Positions 10,086 to 23,441 of a DNA stretch of 64,000 bases are shown in pieces. Each line of letters opens with the position of its first letter. Within the stretch, counting starts at the first letter, position 1. Origin of the DNA: Pyrrhoderma lamaoense (lineage: Eukaryota; Basidiomycota; Agaricomycetes; Hymenochaetales; Hymenochaetaceae); the NCBI GenBank assembly GCA_002794735.1, contig NBAZ01000015.1:248001-312000 (forward strand), in the 5' to 3' direction. The notes under the pieces are model-generated. The model saw only the letters and a list, made by a program, of their open reading frames with translations, was not told where the DNA came from and did not search any database. Position numbers and translations under genes: made by a program.

Positions 10086-12160
10086 ATATGAAGAAGGCGC
10101 TAGTAATGTCCATTTTGGTGCGATTCCACAAATGGTATGATATAAATTCGAATGTATACAAGATCTCTAAAGAGAAGGAGACAACTATAAGATTCTTTAC
10201 AGAACAAAAATTGCTGTGATTTCATTGTATAATTTATCTGATGGCATCTATAGGTAGATGTTGTATTATATTCTCATAATTCTGATGAGCTACCATAACG
10301 ATATAAGACTCACGGCTTATGAATTAGATTTGGACTACCCCGATCAGTGATATAGATCACGCTGTTTCTACTTATTGTCTTCTTCAGATAGCAGCCCAGC
10401 CGCGTTTGTTGTACCTTACAAGAATCTCTTTCAGGATAAGCATATATTCTGAATCGTTCTAATCTATGATTCACATATCTATTGAATTTATTTAATGAGT
10501 GACTAACGAGTGGAACGCACTAACAATGTGACTGAAATGAAAAAGTAGTTAGTTTCAGAAGCCACTAAACACAATACAGAACTGTCCCTCTTTCTTCATG
10601 TATTTTAAGATGCATACGGAGGCAGTGTATATAGAGCTGACTGCGGCTAGTTGATGATAACATACGCCTTTAACTTATTCGCGAGAGATGTGCCGAGGTT
10701 CTAGAGTATACGATATTGAAGTAAGTATTATTTCAATGTCCAATCAGTTGTGCGCAGTAAGCGGAGGACGGATCACAAAGACAAAGCGGGAAAAGACCAG
10801 TAGGTGGCGCGCTCGAAATGCTGCGGATGGAGTATAGCCTCTTCCTTTGAAGTGATTTGATTCTTAAGACCTTTTCACAAGAGAGAAACATTCATTCTTT
10901 GTGACAAGTTTTTGTCCTGGTCATCAAACACAGAAGAGGATGATAAAAGACAGGAAGTGTGGTCTTATTCCCTCAGTGTTCCTGATATGTTGGTAGAAAA
11001 TACACACAGAACTGATGGGCCGGTCAGTTGATGGGTTGATGAGTGCGAGGTTTTGAAAGAAGAACACTACAATCAATAAAGCGCTGGGAGAGAAAAGGAT
11101 AAAGAGGGACATTATTCACGTTGTCTCATTCGCAGGAAAACAGAAGAATGGTCTGGTCCGCGGGGCGAAAGCCTATCTATGGAAGACACGGAGATCAAAG
11201 AACTACAAATACTGAAAATATATGTATACTTGTTTCTTTCAGTTCGAGAAGGGAAAATACACCGCCAAGACATTGTGAGCAACTGATTATAGTAGCTCTT
11301 GGGTCTCGAACGCGCGAGAACTCGTGTTTATGCTAGCTCGAATTTTTTTAAAGCTAGCATGAGTATAGGCATACAATGGGCCTTTGAGTACATATTCGAA
11401 TTTGGTAGTTACTAATTGTACGTTACGCAACGAAGACAGGTACTTTGGTACGTAAGGGGACAAGGCCTGACAATGAAACAGAATGACTCAATAAGTCTGA
11501 GCTGTGTCCGAAAGAAGAGAGATCACAAAGGCCATCCATCAAACGCGAATGATTCAGTTACACAAGAGCCTGAGCACGGCCACCTGTCACGCGTACGCGT
11601 GTTTTGTGACCTGATTTGAGGTTTCCACGCTATAATTTATGCGTCGGGATCGGCTGACGTTCGTGGTAAACTATGCGAAATGAGGAAGGATCCCCTCAGC
11701 CGAAGAGTGAGCGAGCGTGCGTGTGTGTAGGTTGAGCGTTGGAAGTAACGACCGCAGAAAGTCCACGTCGGTGAACGAGGACGTGCAGGAAGCACTGAGG
11801 GAAGTGGGGTTTAAGAGATTTATTTGTACAAGGTGAAGCCACAAAGAGCCCAAATAAAGATATATTAGGTGTGAAAGGAAGCAAAAAAAGATATAAAATT
11901 AAGGTAAAGAAACACGTTTTATTCCATCAGGAATCTTCTTTCGGGGTATTAACGCAATATTACATAATTTTCACATACCCACGGCGTGACATTGGACAAC
12001 GCGTTTTCATCCGTGTCAAAGTCGTTAGCATACATCTCTCCTCTCTCTCTGCCTCCTCCCTCCACCACTTCCATCAAGGTCATGCCCATCGTCGTTGCTC
12101 ACCTTTGAGACATAATCACACCTTTTATTTTTCGTATCATACCTTTTTCTTATATACATT
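10086..12160. other. Intergenic DNA upstream of the Rua1-like gene
   Basis: No gene is supported. It holds a 9-bp hairpin (atgctagct 11330-11338 with agctagcat 11352-11360, T-rich loop) and the palindrome at 11588-11601. The last 200 bases are pyrimidine-rich and probably are promoter and 5' leader of the gene at 12161. Confidence 0.5.
11588..11601. promoter_or_regulatory. 14-bp palindrome with two ACGCGT cores
   Basis: The sequence cacgcgtacgcgtg is a perfect palindrome containing two ACGCGT motifs. ACGCGT is the core of the fungal MluI cell-cycle box bound by MBF-type factors. It lies 560 bp upstream of the next start codon, so a regulatory role is only a possibility. Confidence 0.3.
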
Positions 12161-15100
12161 ATGCTTCACACACCCCTAAAGCATTCTCAAGTCGCGCCAG
12201 CGCACCCCCAGTCAACTCATTCCCCACTCAACGCAGCTAGATGCAACACTCATATGCATGGAAACAGCCAACATGAGCTCAATTTGGCCGACTGGCTTCA
12301 TATGTCTCCTAACCAGGTCAGTTCTTACTTTTTTCTAAGATTTTGCCATCTTTTTAACTTGTGTACTGTTGCTAATGCCGCATACCTTGTACTTCATCAG
12401 GTCGCTATGATGTCTCCGGCACGTAGTATCAGCAGTGCCTCACCAGCATCTATGCACCAGTATTCACACCAGCCTGGTGTTTTCATTTCAGCACCTAGTC
12501 CCCTGCATTACGCCCATTACCCACCACAGTTTGTATCTCAGCCATATTCGCATACAAGCCAGCAAAACTCCTTTTCGCACTCGCAGTCCTCCACTCAACA
12601 AAGTCCGCATTCACATCTGTCCGAATATCAGATGCATATGCAGCTTCCCGTGCCTCTAATTAATGTCGAAGACGTTACGGCACCGTCTCACAGCAGCTAC
12701 ACGCCTCCTCCGTCATACCAGCACGCCATTCAAACAGAGCAGCAGATGAATATGGGTTTGTTAGATATGAGCTTGCAACGAACGCAATCGCAACATGGAC
12801 ACAATCAACTCGCGTTGAATGCCTCTGATGACGCGAGTTTACTGTTATCATTTGCTGAATACTTTACTCAGTCGGCGGGCCCTTCACCAATTATGCACCC
12901 TCACGTGCCTGCATCTCAAGTACACGTTCAGGCTCAAGCCCATTCCCCTACAGTCCCCTCACCCCTTTCACAGTCATCCGAAAACATCAGTAGTCAGACT
13001 CGGTTTGAAAGCGAATCAACAACTTTGACAACGCTTTCTGGGTCCGATCATCCTCAGGGAGTCGTATCTTCTCAGCAACCTAACGGGAAGACTGCATTTA
13101 TCGATCTTCTTCGTGCTGTCTCACCTGCCACTGAAGTAAACATGGCAAATGCTGCTGGTGCTGCAAGCTCCCCTCTTCCAGCGAAAATGCAACCACTTCA
13201 AAGCGAGGTAAAAACGACTCAAGTAGGGAAAGGTCAGATTCAGAAGCTCGGCGAGTCTGCGGAATCACCTTTCAAGCTTGAAATTTCTATAGCTGCCCCA
13301 CAACCTCGCTCTTTTAATCGGTCTCACTCATCTCTCCCCACTCCCAGTCGCCTCTCCCGCCTTCATCTCGTCCGGCTTCCTCACTTGGAATGTCTCCCTT
13401 GACTGCTCTTTCACCTTTATCGGAGCTTGCAGAGCTTGCATCGCAACGGTCAACTCCCGCGTTGGCATGCTCTGGACCAGCATCTCCTGGGTTACTTACT
13501 CCAGCTTCTGCTACTTTCCCTCACACCCGACCTTCATCCCGTATTTCACGTCCTTCATCGGCGTTGAGTTTCGTTTCACACATCCCGAAATCTTCTGGTA
13601 GCAAGCGTAGAAACGCAAACGCAGTGCAAGCACCTCGTCGTTTCCCAGCCTCTCGCCTCCAAATTTCGCTTCCCCATTCGAATTCTGGGCTTGCTGAAAT
13701 TCAAGCGGATCTTGCTGTACGATTTTGCGGGCCTCTCGAATTTGAGAACGACGGACTAAGGTACCGGACCCGTGCAAAAAGTAAGAGTATGAAAGCTGAA
13801 ATTCAAGAGCGGGAGCGTCAAATGGACCTTGCGCTCATTCGTAGGGGACTCCGTGGACCCACTCCTGAAGAAGAAAGTTCTGTTGGTGGATTAGAGATGC
13901 TTGCTAGTGTCTCTATGACTAGATGTGCGACTTTGGATTTGGATATTGAAAGTGACTTTGATGTTCCAAGAGCAAGAAACATCAGAAAGAGTGTAAAACG
14001 TTCCTTCAAGGACTTCGATACCGACGATGTCGCCAGTGAAAGTGGGTTGAGTGAAGCTAGACGTACGCCTTCAAAGCGTGCACGACACGCTACTGAAAAG
14101 GCGCTTGCAAGCGCTCAAAGTAGAGTAAAGCATGTAAAAGCTGAAGAGAAATCTGCCAGTGTAAATGGCAGAGCTTCACGTTCAAATGTATCCCGCGTGA
14201 AAGAAGCTAAAAAAGCCCGATCTTCTCCTGCGCGCTCTTCGGTCTCGACCCACAAGAAGGCTGCATCCAAACAAAATTCGGTGGCCAAGGACGCAGATAT
14301 GGATGTGGATGCTGAGGGTGAAGTGGATGATGAATTAACTTCACTCTCTAGTATGTCTGATATGGATTATGAGCCTGAGAAAAGGAAATCCGGATCGAAA
14401 TCTATCTCGTCCTCGAAGGCGCCATCTAAGCAGAAGGCGTCCCGTACAAAGAAGGCCATAGCACCAAGCGCTGGAAATGCAGCAGGCTCGTCAACTCTCG
14501 TTGAGCCCAGTGGGGCCCCTCTGGATATACCTACCCGGACCTTCCCTGCCTCGGTACCTCTACATGCATCATTCCCACTCCTATACCGCAAGTTCCCACT
14601 TTGTGGGTACGTCGACCCCAATGCTACAAGGAGTGGTATTCCTGAGTCTGTTCAGGCAGGAACAGTGTCGAATCAAATGGCACCTCCACCATCAGGTGGT
14701 CACTGGAACTCTCCTCGCTCTGCCGAGGACTTGTATACTCCCCGGTTCGTTAGGGGTGTAGGAAGAGAAAAGGCTGGCTTGTGCCCAATCTGTTACGAGA
14801 GTCCCGAAAGGGGTGGTACAGGCAAGGCTGAATGGTTGAGCATGAAGTTCTCTGCTTTCAAGTAAGTATTTTAAAGTTCCCTTCAGACATTAATTTGATG
14901 CGGCGGAAGTGAGAAGTTAATGACTGAGTTTGGACATGCTTCGTTACTTGGTCTTTGACTTTTGAGTTTGGCACGCGATTGTCGATTCCTGCTTGATATG
15001 TTGTTGTAATCACTTAACTGATTTTTCTTCGTTCTACCCGCTACATAGCTACCACATGCAGTACGCTCATGGTATTTCGCCGACGACGACCCAGCCATTC

Positions 15101-15629
15101 TCGCCGCCCATAGCGTACAGGCTCATCAAACGGGTTCCAAATCATAAGAACGAGAAGTCCCAGATCCTAGAGGGACATTGTCATCGGTGTCGTGAGTGGG
15201 CGCCTGTAGAAGGTGTGAAGTGTGTTGAGGCAAAGGTGAGTAACTTCTCTGGGCAACTCATTTGCCCTTTGCCCACCTTATTAAAATTTCTCCTGCGGAT
15301 GATTCGGAAATGCTAATCGATTGTTGATCAATTTTATTTTTTCATGCGGTCTTTTCCACTCCATTACAACATGATTGCAAATCATCTCTATCATGTCGAT
15401 CCTCTCATTTCGCGAATTTTTTCACTATCGATCGGTCTCACAGCTCAAAGAAATATATTGGTGGAAGCACGCTGCACAATGCCATAAAGGGTCCACATTG
15501 GAGGGCGAGTGTAATGCTCATCTTCAGGATGAGATTGCAGATCGTGTACGTGCAGTCTTTGAAGCGCAATACCAGCAGTCGAGCACAACCCAGACTCCAC
15601 CGTTGTTTACAACCACACCATTGTTCTGA
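12161..15629 (+). CDS. Rua1-C-type zinc-binding transcriptional regulator
   Basis: Four exons: 12161-12316, 12401-14861, 15049-15235 and 15444-15629. The long first part is low-complexity (His/Gln/Ser/Pro-rich, then Ser/Lys-rich with KKAIAPS-like basic patches), typical of fungal regulators. The C-terminus, read across three exons, has LCPICYESPERGG, FKNYHMQYAHGIS-like spacing, CHRCREW, GVKC and WWKHAAQCH, which I match to the Rua1 C-terminal domain named after the Ustilago ustilagic-acid regulator; Cys/His pairs probably bind zinc. The frame breaks once, at the CCCC run 13336-13339: one more C joins both halves with all splice phases closing (996 residues). I read this as an assembly contraction. 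An intron from about 13206 to 13347 is a less likely alternative. The specific target pathway is unknown; the family name does not imply glycolipid synthesis here. Confidence 0.8.
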
Positions 15630-17324
15630 AGTTGCAGTTCGACTTGTGGATTTCAAGCCCTGGCTCTTCATACGTGTACTCGCGTTTTGTCACGGGCATC
15701 CTTACTAGGAAGCTACTCTTTGGTGGACTCAAACATGTTGTTCATTGTTCTTATATTCTTTAACTATCTCCTGGTATCTTACTTTGTTCACTAGTCTGCT
15801 TTTTCTCTTCTATTTCTCATATTTGTCGCATGCTCTGTTTCCTCATCTGATGCTTTCTTATTCAAAATCCTCCCTATTGAACTCCCTTGATACCTTTTAC
15901 TCACGCAATTTATAATCTCGCGCTCCTCATATGCAACTCATTCTGGATACACATCTCATCATCTATTTCACCAGTACTCTACAAGCAATTTTTTCTTTTT
16001 ATTTCTGTCACATATTTTTCAATTTGTTTTCCCTATTTTGTTTCCTGTTTTCTGATAATCTTAGTTCTACCATCTAGTCTGCTTTGTACATAACTCTCTT
16101 TTTTTTTCCTTCTTCCATTCTCTACTTCTCTCTTGCTTATCTACTCATACCTACCCGATTATGCGTGTCGGCCTGTGGCTACACATATAGTCTCCAGTCT
16201 TATCCTCTTTATCTCATCACCATATATCTGCCTTATATTCATCCCCTCAATCTTCTAGCGTTTATGCGTTCAAACCGTGACGCATAAGTCAGATAATCCA
16301 TACATACCTAATTCTCAATAACCAACAAATTCAACACTCCGGTCCGTTGGACCTCTTACCTCGTACCTTACAATCAACCTGTTTCATCTTATCTGTGCAT
16401 ATTCCCAACCCCTATATCTCGGAATCCATCTTCTTTTTTCAAGACGTCATCGGTTTATCCAGAGTTTTTTCTCCTCTTCCTTTGTATTTATTCTTTGTCT
16501 ACCGTTTACTTCTATTTTTGGTATACGTGACCCGGATACATCTGATCCTCTTTGTCCCTCAACCTTTATCCAAACCAGCGCTTAACCCTTCGTACCGTCT
16601 CTCCTCAACTTCTTTATTGTCTCTAATGTACCCTTAATGTCTTTGATGATTCGGTCACGCGTATCCAATGCCCTACTTTACATAGACGTTTTTTACGAAT
16701 CGTATTGGGAATGTGCGTGGCTAGATAGCTGTACTTCCGTCTTTTTGACTTCAATTGCTTGATTGTCTGCTATACGTTCCATCGTTCTTGCCTTTTATCT
16801 CGGACTTTTTCTTATGTGTTGACTTTAAGTCATTTGAGGAGGTGTGGTATGTTAAGTGATCACGTGTAGTAGTGAGTGATCTTGTCTCGTAGCTGTATAC
16901 TTGATGATGCGCATTGTGCGTATGGTGGCAAAATGAACTTTTTTCCCTATTCCTTCTCCCTTTCTCCTTTCAGTTTTCTTTGTGTTAATATATTTGGGAT
17001 GTTTGTGCTTATCTACTTCGTATGATTGCGTGACTTAGTTGTGCGATGAATGAAAATAAAATATCTATTTATTATCAATCTGTGTGAGTTCATCACAAAG
17101 TTGCTGGATTTTCTTGTTAGTGTGTTGATTCAATAAGTTATCGAATCGTCACGAGTAACACATTATGGTTTATCGAGCTTAATACTTTGTGTGACTTATT
17201 TTCTTTCAAGTTTAGTCACAGAAAGTAAGCATCCCGTGACAACGAGAGACTGACACGCAACGCGAGTTCTATGTGCGCGATTTCAAGTTATCGCAACTAA
17301 GCTAGTGACACGACCGCTTTCACG
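15630..17324. other. Pyrimidine-rich intergenic region
   Basis: About 1.7 kb, strongly T/C-rich on the plus strand from 15720 to 16640, with no supported gene. Open frames are leucine/serine/phenylalanine-rich, as expected by chance in such DNA. It may include a long 3' UTR of the Rua1-like gene and the promoter of the p24 gene. Confidence 0.5.
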
Positions 17325-18432
17325 ATGTTCTACCTGGCGTTATTCGCCTTTATTTTCTCCTCTCTTCTTTCTTTCCTACCACTGGGAGTCGATGCTTCGG
17401 CACTGACGACGTCTATCGCGGCCAACGAACGATTATGTTTCTATGCGGATGCTGACAAGGCTGGAGAGAAGATTGGTGTACGTGTTCAAAGTTGTTTGTT
17501 CATTCGTTCCGTACTTCAGTATATATGTACATCTTACAATAGTAATTGAACTCCGAACTTGGACTCTATAGACCTATGCCTAAAATTACTATGTAATCGC
17601 TTGTTCATAACTTAGCACTGTTTTACTATCTTAATTCTATACTTAATCATTTACATATACTAATCCCCCCTCTTTCAACTACAGTTTTATTTCGCTGTTC
17701 AATCAGGAGGCTCCTTTGATATCTCCTTCGAAGTGAAAGATCCCAACGACAAGAATATCCTCGACGGACTTCGGAACGTCAAGGCGACTACGTCCTCACC
17801 GCCAACACAGTCGGCGAATACTCTTTCTGCTTCACAAATGATATGGGTTCCCTCGTTGAGAAGTTTATCGATTTTGATATTATGGTCGAGAGTGAGCCTA
17901 GGAGAGAACCGTCTACTAAGCCGGACAGATGCAAGATCATTCGAGTGCTCTCGAAGAGAGTATATTTAGGCTGAACGGACAGTTATTGAGCATTAAGAGG
18001 ACGCAGAAGTTGTGAGTTCCTTGTATGCTTGTACTGTTTTGGTACTTTGATTGGGCTGATATGTCGATGTTCTTCTCTACTTCCACTTATAAAGCTTCCA
18101 CACACGAGAAAACAGGGGTTTCTCGATCGTGAAGTCTACTCAAAGGTGGGTATAATATACGCCTTCTTCATACGCGCTTAAACTATCGAATCTGTACTAA
18201 CGAAATTACTCATTGTGATAGTAAAATCTTCTGGTTCGCTCTCTTAGAAGTCATGGGAGTAGTTGGTATGGCTGTGTAAGCATCTTTCAACTTTTTCTTC
18301 CTCCATCTTGCCATCTCAATGCTGACTTATGTCACTCACCACGTTTAATACGTGATAAATAACTAATATAGTGCACAAGTCTACATACTTCAAACCTTCT
18401 TCACCAAAACTGGGAGAAGATACAAGGTGTAG
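17325..18432 (+). CDS. p24 family (emp24/gp25L/TMED) cargo receptor
   Basis: Five exons: 17325-17477, 17685-18011, 18095-18145, 18222-18275 and 18372-18432. The product has an N-terminal signal peptide (LALFAFIFSSLLSFLPL), a GOLD domain (RLCFYADADKAGEK, FYFAVQSGGSFDISFEVKDP, ERQGDYVLTA, GEYSFCFTNDMGS), a helical stretch with RLNGQLLSIKRTQ and HTRENR, one membrane segment (FWFALLEVMGVVGMAVAQVY) and a short tail with FF and KTGRRYKV. p24 proteins cycle between ER and Golgi and load COPII/COPI vesicles. Two one-base deficits break the frame: at TT 17770-17771 and at GG 17933-17934. Allowing one base at each gives 215 residues, the usual family size, and closing splice phases. I interpret these as assembly errors, not a pseudogene. 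The subfamily (EMP24, ERV25 or ERP) was not resolved. Confidence 0.88.
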
Positions 18433-20377
18433 TAGTATACGCAACGCACATGTACGATTAATAATGAACCACGAAAAAAATAATCATTGCACTTGCCTAT
18501 CCCTTCGTCGCGTTTTACTACTATACGGACATACGATTCCTCAATTCTCCTTTACACACTCTCCAATGCGCGGTATGAATCTACGCTTTATAGTAGTGTT
18601 TTTGTATCTCTTTGGAGCACCTACGCATCACTCAAGGATTCCTCTTTTCATTGGATCTCCTATCGTCGTCATCATCACCACCAGATCACGATCATCTTTT
18701 CCTCTTAAATTATGTACCCTTTCTGCCTTTACTCATCCATACCATAACTGCTCTTAATGATACACTGAACAATGTATGAATGCATCTATCATATCAACAA
18801 GTGAGGGATGTTACAGTTTGAACTTTAGACGCGAATTATATAACACAGCATTGAGTCTTGGGGCAGTACCATCATCAGTCATAGAAACTGTGATACAGTT
18901 TGAATAATAAAAATGTCGGAAAACAAGTCGTCGAAATTCTGACAAACAACAAAGGATTGGAAAAAGGCATGAAGGAGCCATTGTTTATAGCCCTTTAGTA
19001 ATAAGATACCATAGATGGACTTTAACTCAGTTAAGAGCTACATCTCATAGCAGAACTTAGTGAAGTTGGATATCTATCTGAGTCTATCATGCAAGAACTT
19101 TATAAAATTTCTTTCTTCATACTCGTTTATATTACACCCTAAAAGGTCTATCACACGTCTCGAGATTCCGATGATTCATTCCGATTGATACCAATCACCA
19201 GTCACACCAGGGCCAGAAAGAAAGCTGAGCCATCATCAACCACCATGCAAGGCTGTAATCAGACCAAGCCATATGTAGCTGATTATTATTTTTGTGCGCG
19301 AAATCTATCTATCTGTCTACTGCTGTTGCTGTCAATGTCGTGTCGTGTACAGGAAGAGAGAAGTCCTTGGTACATGAAAATAATGCTGGAGGAAACCGAA
19401 AGCCAAGAGAGCAATGCAAAAACGATAAAAGCAGCAACTATGTGGTTCAAGTGGACGAAACAGAACAAAGTAGGGAAAGAAAGAAGAAAAGAATAAAGAA
19501 AAGGGGGAGGGGGTACTCAAAAAGTACAGAGATATGTATGTACAAGTACACACTGATATAAATGATACAATAAAGTATTGGTACAAAGGAACTAGTGATG
19601 TCAGGAAGCTTTGGGTCCGGTATCACGGCCTGTATGATGCAGATGAAAACAAAACAAAACAAACAAAAATGCAATGGAGATGGAGATCAAAATCCTATGT
19701 GCTATGCTGACAGACAGAAAATAGATGCAGGGAAAAGAGAGAGAGAGAAGGGAGAAACAGGAAAGGGAAGTGTACCTATACACATCTTTATATCAGATCA
19801 TCGTTGAAGTACATCTGATAGCTTTTCTTAACGAAAGCTGGAAGCGGAAACGATGACGAAAAAGAGGAAGGACGAAATAGTGATTTGTTGAAAATGTTGA
19901 AAGAGGCCCAGTTCAAGGAGAGCCGGAGGATGTAGATGCAGATGTAGGGCAAAAACAGGGAGATGGAAGGAGACTAGTATGTAGAGTGGAGTGATATGGC
20001 ACGGTATAATCTAGTCATTAGATGTTGGGATTGGAAGGGGAAAGTATAAGACTCGGAGAGGGGAAACCAGTCAGGAGGCCAGCTTTCGAAGCTCTACGAA
20101 GATCTTCTAGAGTACTAGAGTAAACAGGTTTCGAGTCTCCCGGACCTCTGGAAGGACCACCCTACATATTCTTGTAGAGCCTCAGCATTGTCAGATAATA
20201 CAGATATGTCAAAACCTATAGAAGACTGCAAGACATTTCGTCAAAAAATAAGCACACCAACACCAGTGGGAACTGATCAAGCCGATAAGTGTTCGTTCAG
20301 CTTTTTACCTTAAGGCCAAGTAAAGACAACGGGTCGCAATATATAGTCTAACATAAGTTTGTGGGTAAGTTTATCGC
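18433..20377. other. Intergenic region between p24 and the basic protein gene
   Basis: About 1.9 kb without a supported gene. Open frames on both strands lack conserved motifs. It is purine-rich on the plus strand at 19440-19760. The two flanking genes converge here, so it holds both 3' ends. Confidence 0.5.
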
Positions 20378-22520
20378 TTACTTTTTCGATGCAGCTATCT
20401 GTGCTCTAGTCCTATAGGCAACCACTCTGTGTGCACCATTCTGCCTATTCTTGGGCCTTCTTGGTCTCGGGTCATGATTCGCATCCCGCATGTTAACTTC
20501 AGGGTTCCGAGGTGGCGGAGTAGGTGCAGCAGGCATCTGTATTGAGCTAGTGAATTTAAAGTCTCCGAGACCTTGAGAGGGAACAGAAGGCGCTGGCTTC
20601 ACCACAGTAGAAGGTACTACAAGCGGTGTTGGTAACTTTGGAGGGGACATCATCTCCACAGAAGAAGGCGAGTCCACCATAATTGGAGAAGAAGGTTTGG
20701 ACGCGATCTTCGTCCCGAAAGATGGAACCTGAACTGGGTCGGGATGAATAATCTGGGGCTGTGAGTTGGGTTGAAATACAGGTTGAGGAGCAGGTTGAGG
20801 AGCGCCAAAGAGTGCAGCCCCGGATGGATCAGGTCCTTCAGATGCCTCAACAGATTCCATGCTCAAATCCGCTAAGCCTTCGTTGGTAGGTGTTCTGCTA
20901 CGCTTCGGTGTCGACGAGGCTGTCTCCATTGATATGTCCGCAACTGAACCAGATTCAACCAAGTCTTCATCGTGTTTACGTTTTGTGCCCATACGAATGC
21001 TCTCATCGACCTCAGCGACTTCGTGCTGATTTGTATTATTTTTATCTTCAGATTGCTTTTGCGCATGCTCTACCATCACTTCACAGATCACCTCAGGTTC
21101 ATTCGATGGAACGACATCAGGCACAGCCCGCTTGCGGACCAGAAGTGGAAGTAATAGTTTCTTCAGCGGGTCAGGGATCTTTACATCGAATGGGCTTATT
21201 TCTGGGTCCAGCAAGATCTTAAGCACACTCTCCTGTATGTCGGGCTCCGCAAATGGAAGACATTCCTTTCCGAACACACCATTCTTCTTGAGAATTTTCG
21301 CATCCTCCACCCAATCATATTCGAATTCATCCTCCCTCGTCGATAATATCGACCTCTTCGGAAGTTTCGTAAAACCCGAAATGTAATCTTGAATCTCTTT
21401 CTCAGTCGGTACAGAGCCAGAAATGCGTATCTTGTAGTAACGCTTGTCAGCCATAAACTCCATAAGACCCTTGCCTAGAGTCTCGCGAGCATCCGCCCAC
21501 GATATAGCTGCCTCAAGTGAGATCCAACCATTAACGACAAGAAGGACAAGAGTAGACGGAAGGATTCCGTGGGCAAGCTTAAACTTCGTCCTGTTATATA
21601 CAGAAACGAGAGCATGCACAGTACGGAACCACAGATACGACTTCCTAATTTCATTAGCGAGCCATTTCCCCTTATATAGGAGAATTGGATTGGTGTCTTG
21701 ACTTTGGACGATGTTCGCGTTCAGGTCGCTCCCATTATCTGAGGGTGGCTCGAGTTTGGCTTCGTCTGGGAACTCATACGCATTATCAGGGTAGATAGTT
21801 GATACGTGAGATAGTGAAGGGGATTCAGGAACAAAGTCTTTTGCGTACACCGGCTCAACCAAACCATTGAGCACAAAAGACCTATTGGCGGCACCATCGT
21901 TTGCAGCAGTTCTACGAATGCGTCTCGTATGACAGATAACTTCTGGAGAATAGAAAGAAAGGGTATCAGTTTCGAAGGCTTGCTAGGTTAACGAGTAGAA
22001 TGCAGGATCAACTAATTACCTCACGGAAACGGCGTCTCTTGCTGCCTCTTTCAATATCAGGCTGTCCAGCCGATCTTCGATAAGAGCTTGATTTGTGTGC
22101 AGCCTTTTTCGTTTCGGGGGTTTTCTTGGGCGATAAGGTGGGACTCTGAGGTGGTGAAGGTGATTTTATGGGTGACTGGGAAGGAGAACTCTCGACAGAA
22201 GGGCTTGGACTAGGAAGAGCAAACCTAACGCGTCTTGCAGGTCGAAGAGGTGGAGGTGAGGGTGTCGTAGGAGGAGAGACTGAGATTGTTGTGGATAGTG
22301 GTACTGGGAATGTCGTAGGAAGCACCTGTGGCTCATCCAGTAAGAAATTATAAACCACCCAAGCGGCGTTACGAGCTGTTTCAACCTAAATTAATGGTGA
22401 AAAAAATCACAATGTTTGATTCAGAGTGCTAAATACGTGTGAATTCAAGCTTACAGCTTTGTTGAATGAAAAATAACGCGTGAACGAAAATCGACGGTTC
22501 GAACGTTTGAGTAAAACCAT
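20378..22520 (-). CDS. Uncharacterised basic, proline/serine-rich protein
   Basis: Three exons on the minus strand: 22520-22455, 22385-22025 and 21942-20378, closing to 663 residues with no frame break. I do not recognise the family. Residues about 40-140 are Pro/Ser-rich with basic clusters (RPARRVRF, RGSKRRRFR), then VICHTRRIRR. A central 180-residue part looks folded (WLANEIRKSYLWFRTVHALV, LPSTLVLLVVNGWISLEAAI, RYYKIRISGSVPTEKEI). The C-terminal third is Pro/Ser-rich and ends with PRRPKNRQNGAHR and YRTRAQIAASKK. The basic clusters suggest a nuclear protein, but that is inference. The second intron donor is chosen as GTGAGG because it alone keeps phase. Confidence 0.75.
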
Positions 22521-23441
22521 GTTTAAAGATTTGATTACTCTTAGTAATCAGCTGAGATAAGTGGAAGGGTATCGTAATATTATTCCAAATCGGACGGGAA
22601 AACCCTCAGCTCACACTCTTGGGGAGAGGATGATGTTGATGGAGGTGGTGGTTCAAAATCGTGAGCGTGAAAGGGAGATATGTGTCGTTCTTGTTGAGTA
22701 TATATTATATGATGTAGTTGTGTTTTTGGGTTGTTTGTGTTACCAAACTTTATTTTTTGCGCTTAAGCAATTATTGGGACCAAATAGGTCAAGCCATAGT
22801 AGGAAATAGAAGTCGTCGAAGTAATGGATTGTTTCAGAATAAACAGGAGCCTTTGTTCTCGAATAGGTAACACAACGCGTTTAGGCGAGGATTGGTGGCA
22901 GGCCTCGAGGCGATCCTCACTTCCTTCGCATTTATCGTTGGGTTACAACCACTAAAAAGAGATCGCTGTATTAGTATTAATATCAGATGTAATATAAAGA
23001 GATGAGCCCCTCTGATGGATTATTTAACTCACAACTGTATTGATAAAGGCATTTCCACCAGAAAAATATCATATTTTGATAAAATATTTAATAGCTAATG
23101 ATCCCCCCCTTTTTTGCCCATAGCTCATAATACTTATGAGATCAGTACATCAATATTCCCAATAGTCTTTACTTCTCATTTCTATAACGGAACTAAGGAA
23201 GGAGGTGCACTGGGCCAAGCTGTGCGAGAGATGTAAAAAGACGCGTCAAAGGAGTTTTGAGCCATCTGAGCCATCTCTGGGTCATGCGATTCTTCGGACG
23301 CACAGCCACTTGGACCCTAGCACACCGAAGTCTTAACCTTCCTTTTCAAGCGTTTTCGAAAACAGGAATTCAACAACAGAAAACGTTCTGGTAACTTTCA
23401 TTCATAATTATTAGGTACGTTGACGAAATACAATAAATCGA
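22521..23441. promoter_or_regulatory. Divergent promoter region
   Basis: The flanking genes diverge, so this 0.9 kb should contain both promoters. An ACGCGT core lies in caacgcgttt near 22876. No gene is supported; an 82-codon open frame at 22561 starts without an ATG. Confidence 0.4.

Noticed and set aside
13206..13347. Intron to explain the frame change in the Rua1-like gene
   Set aside because: A GTAAAA...CCCAG intron would keep phase, but the donor is poor and it would remove coding-like sequence, while a single missing C at 13336-13339 explains the change and fits the pattern in six other genes.
19185..19807. Several overlapping open frames of 60-103 codons
   Set aside because: Low-complexity, no ATG-anchored conserved motif, and frames overlap on both strands; consistent with purine-rich noncoding DNA.
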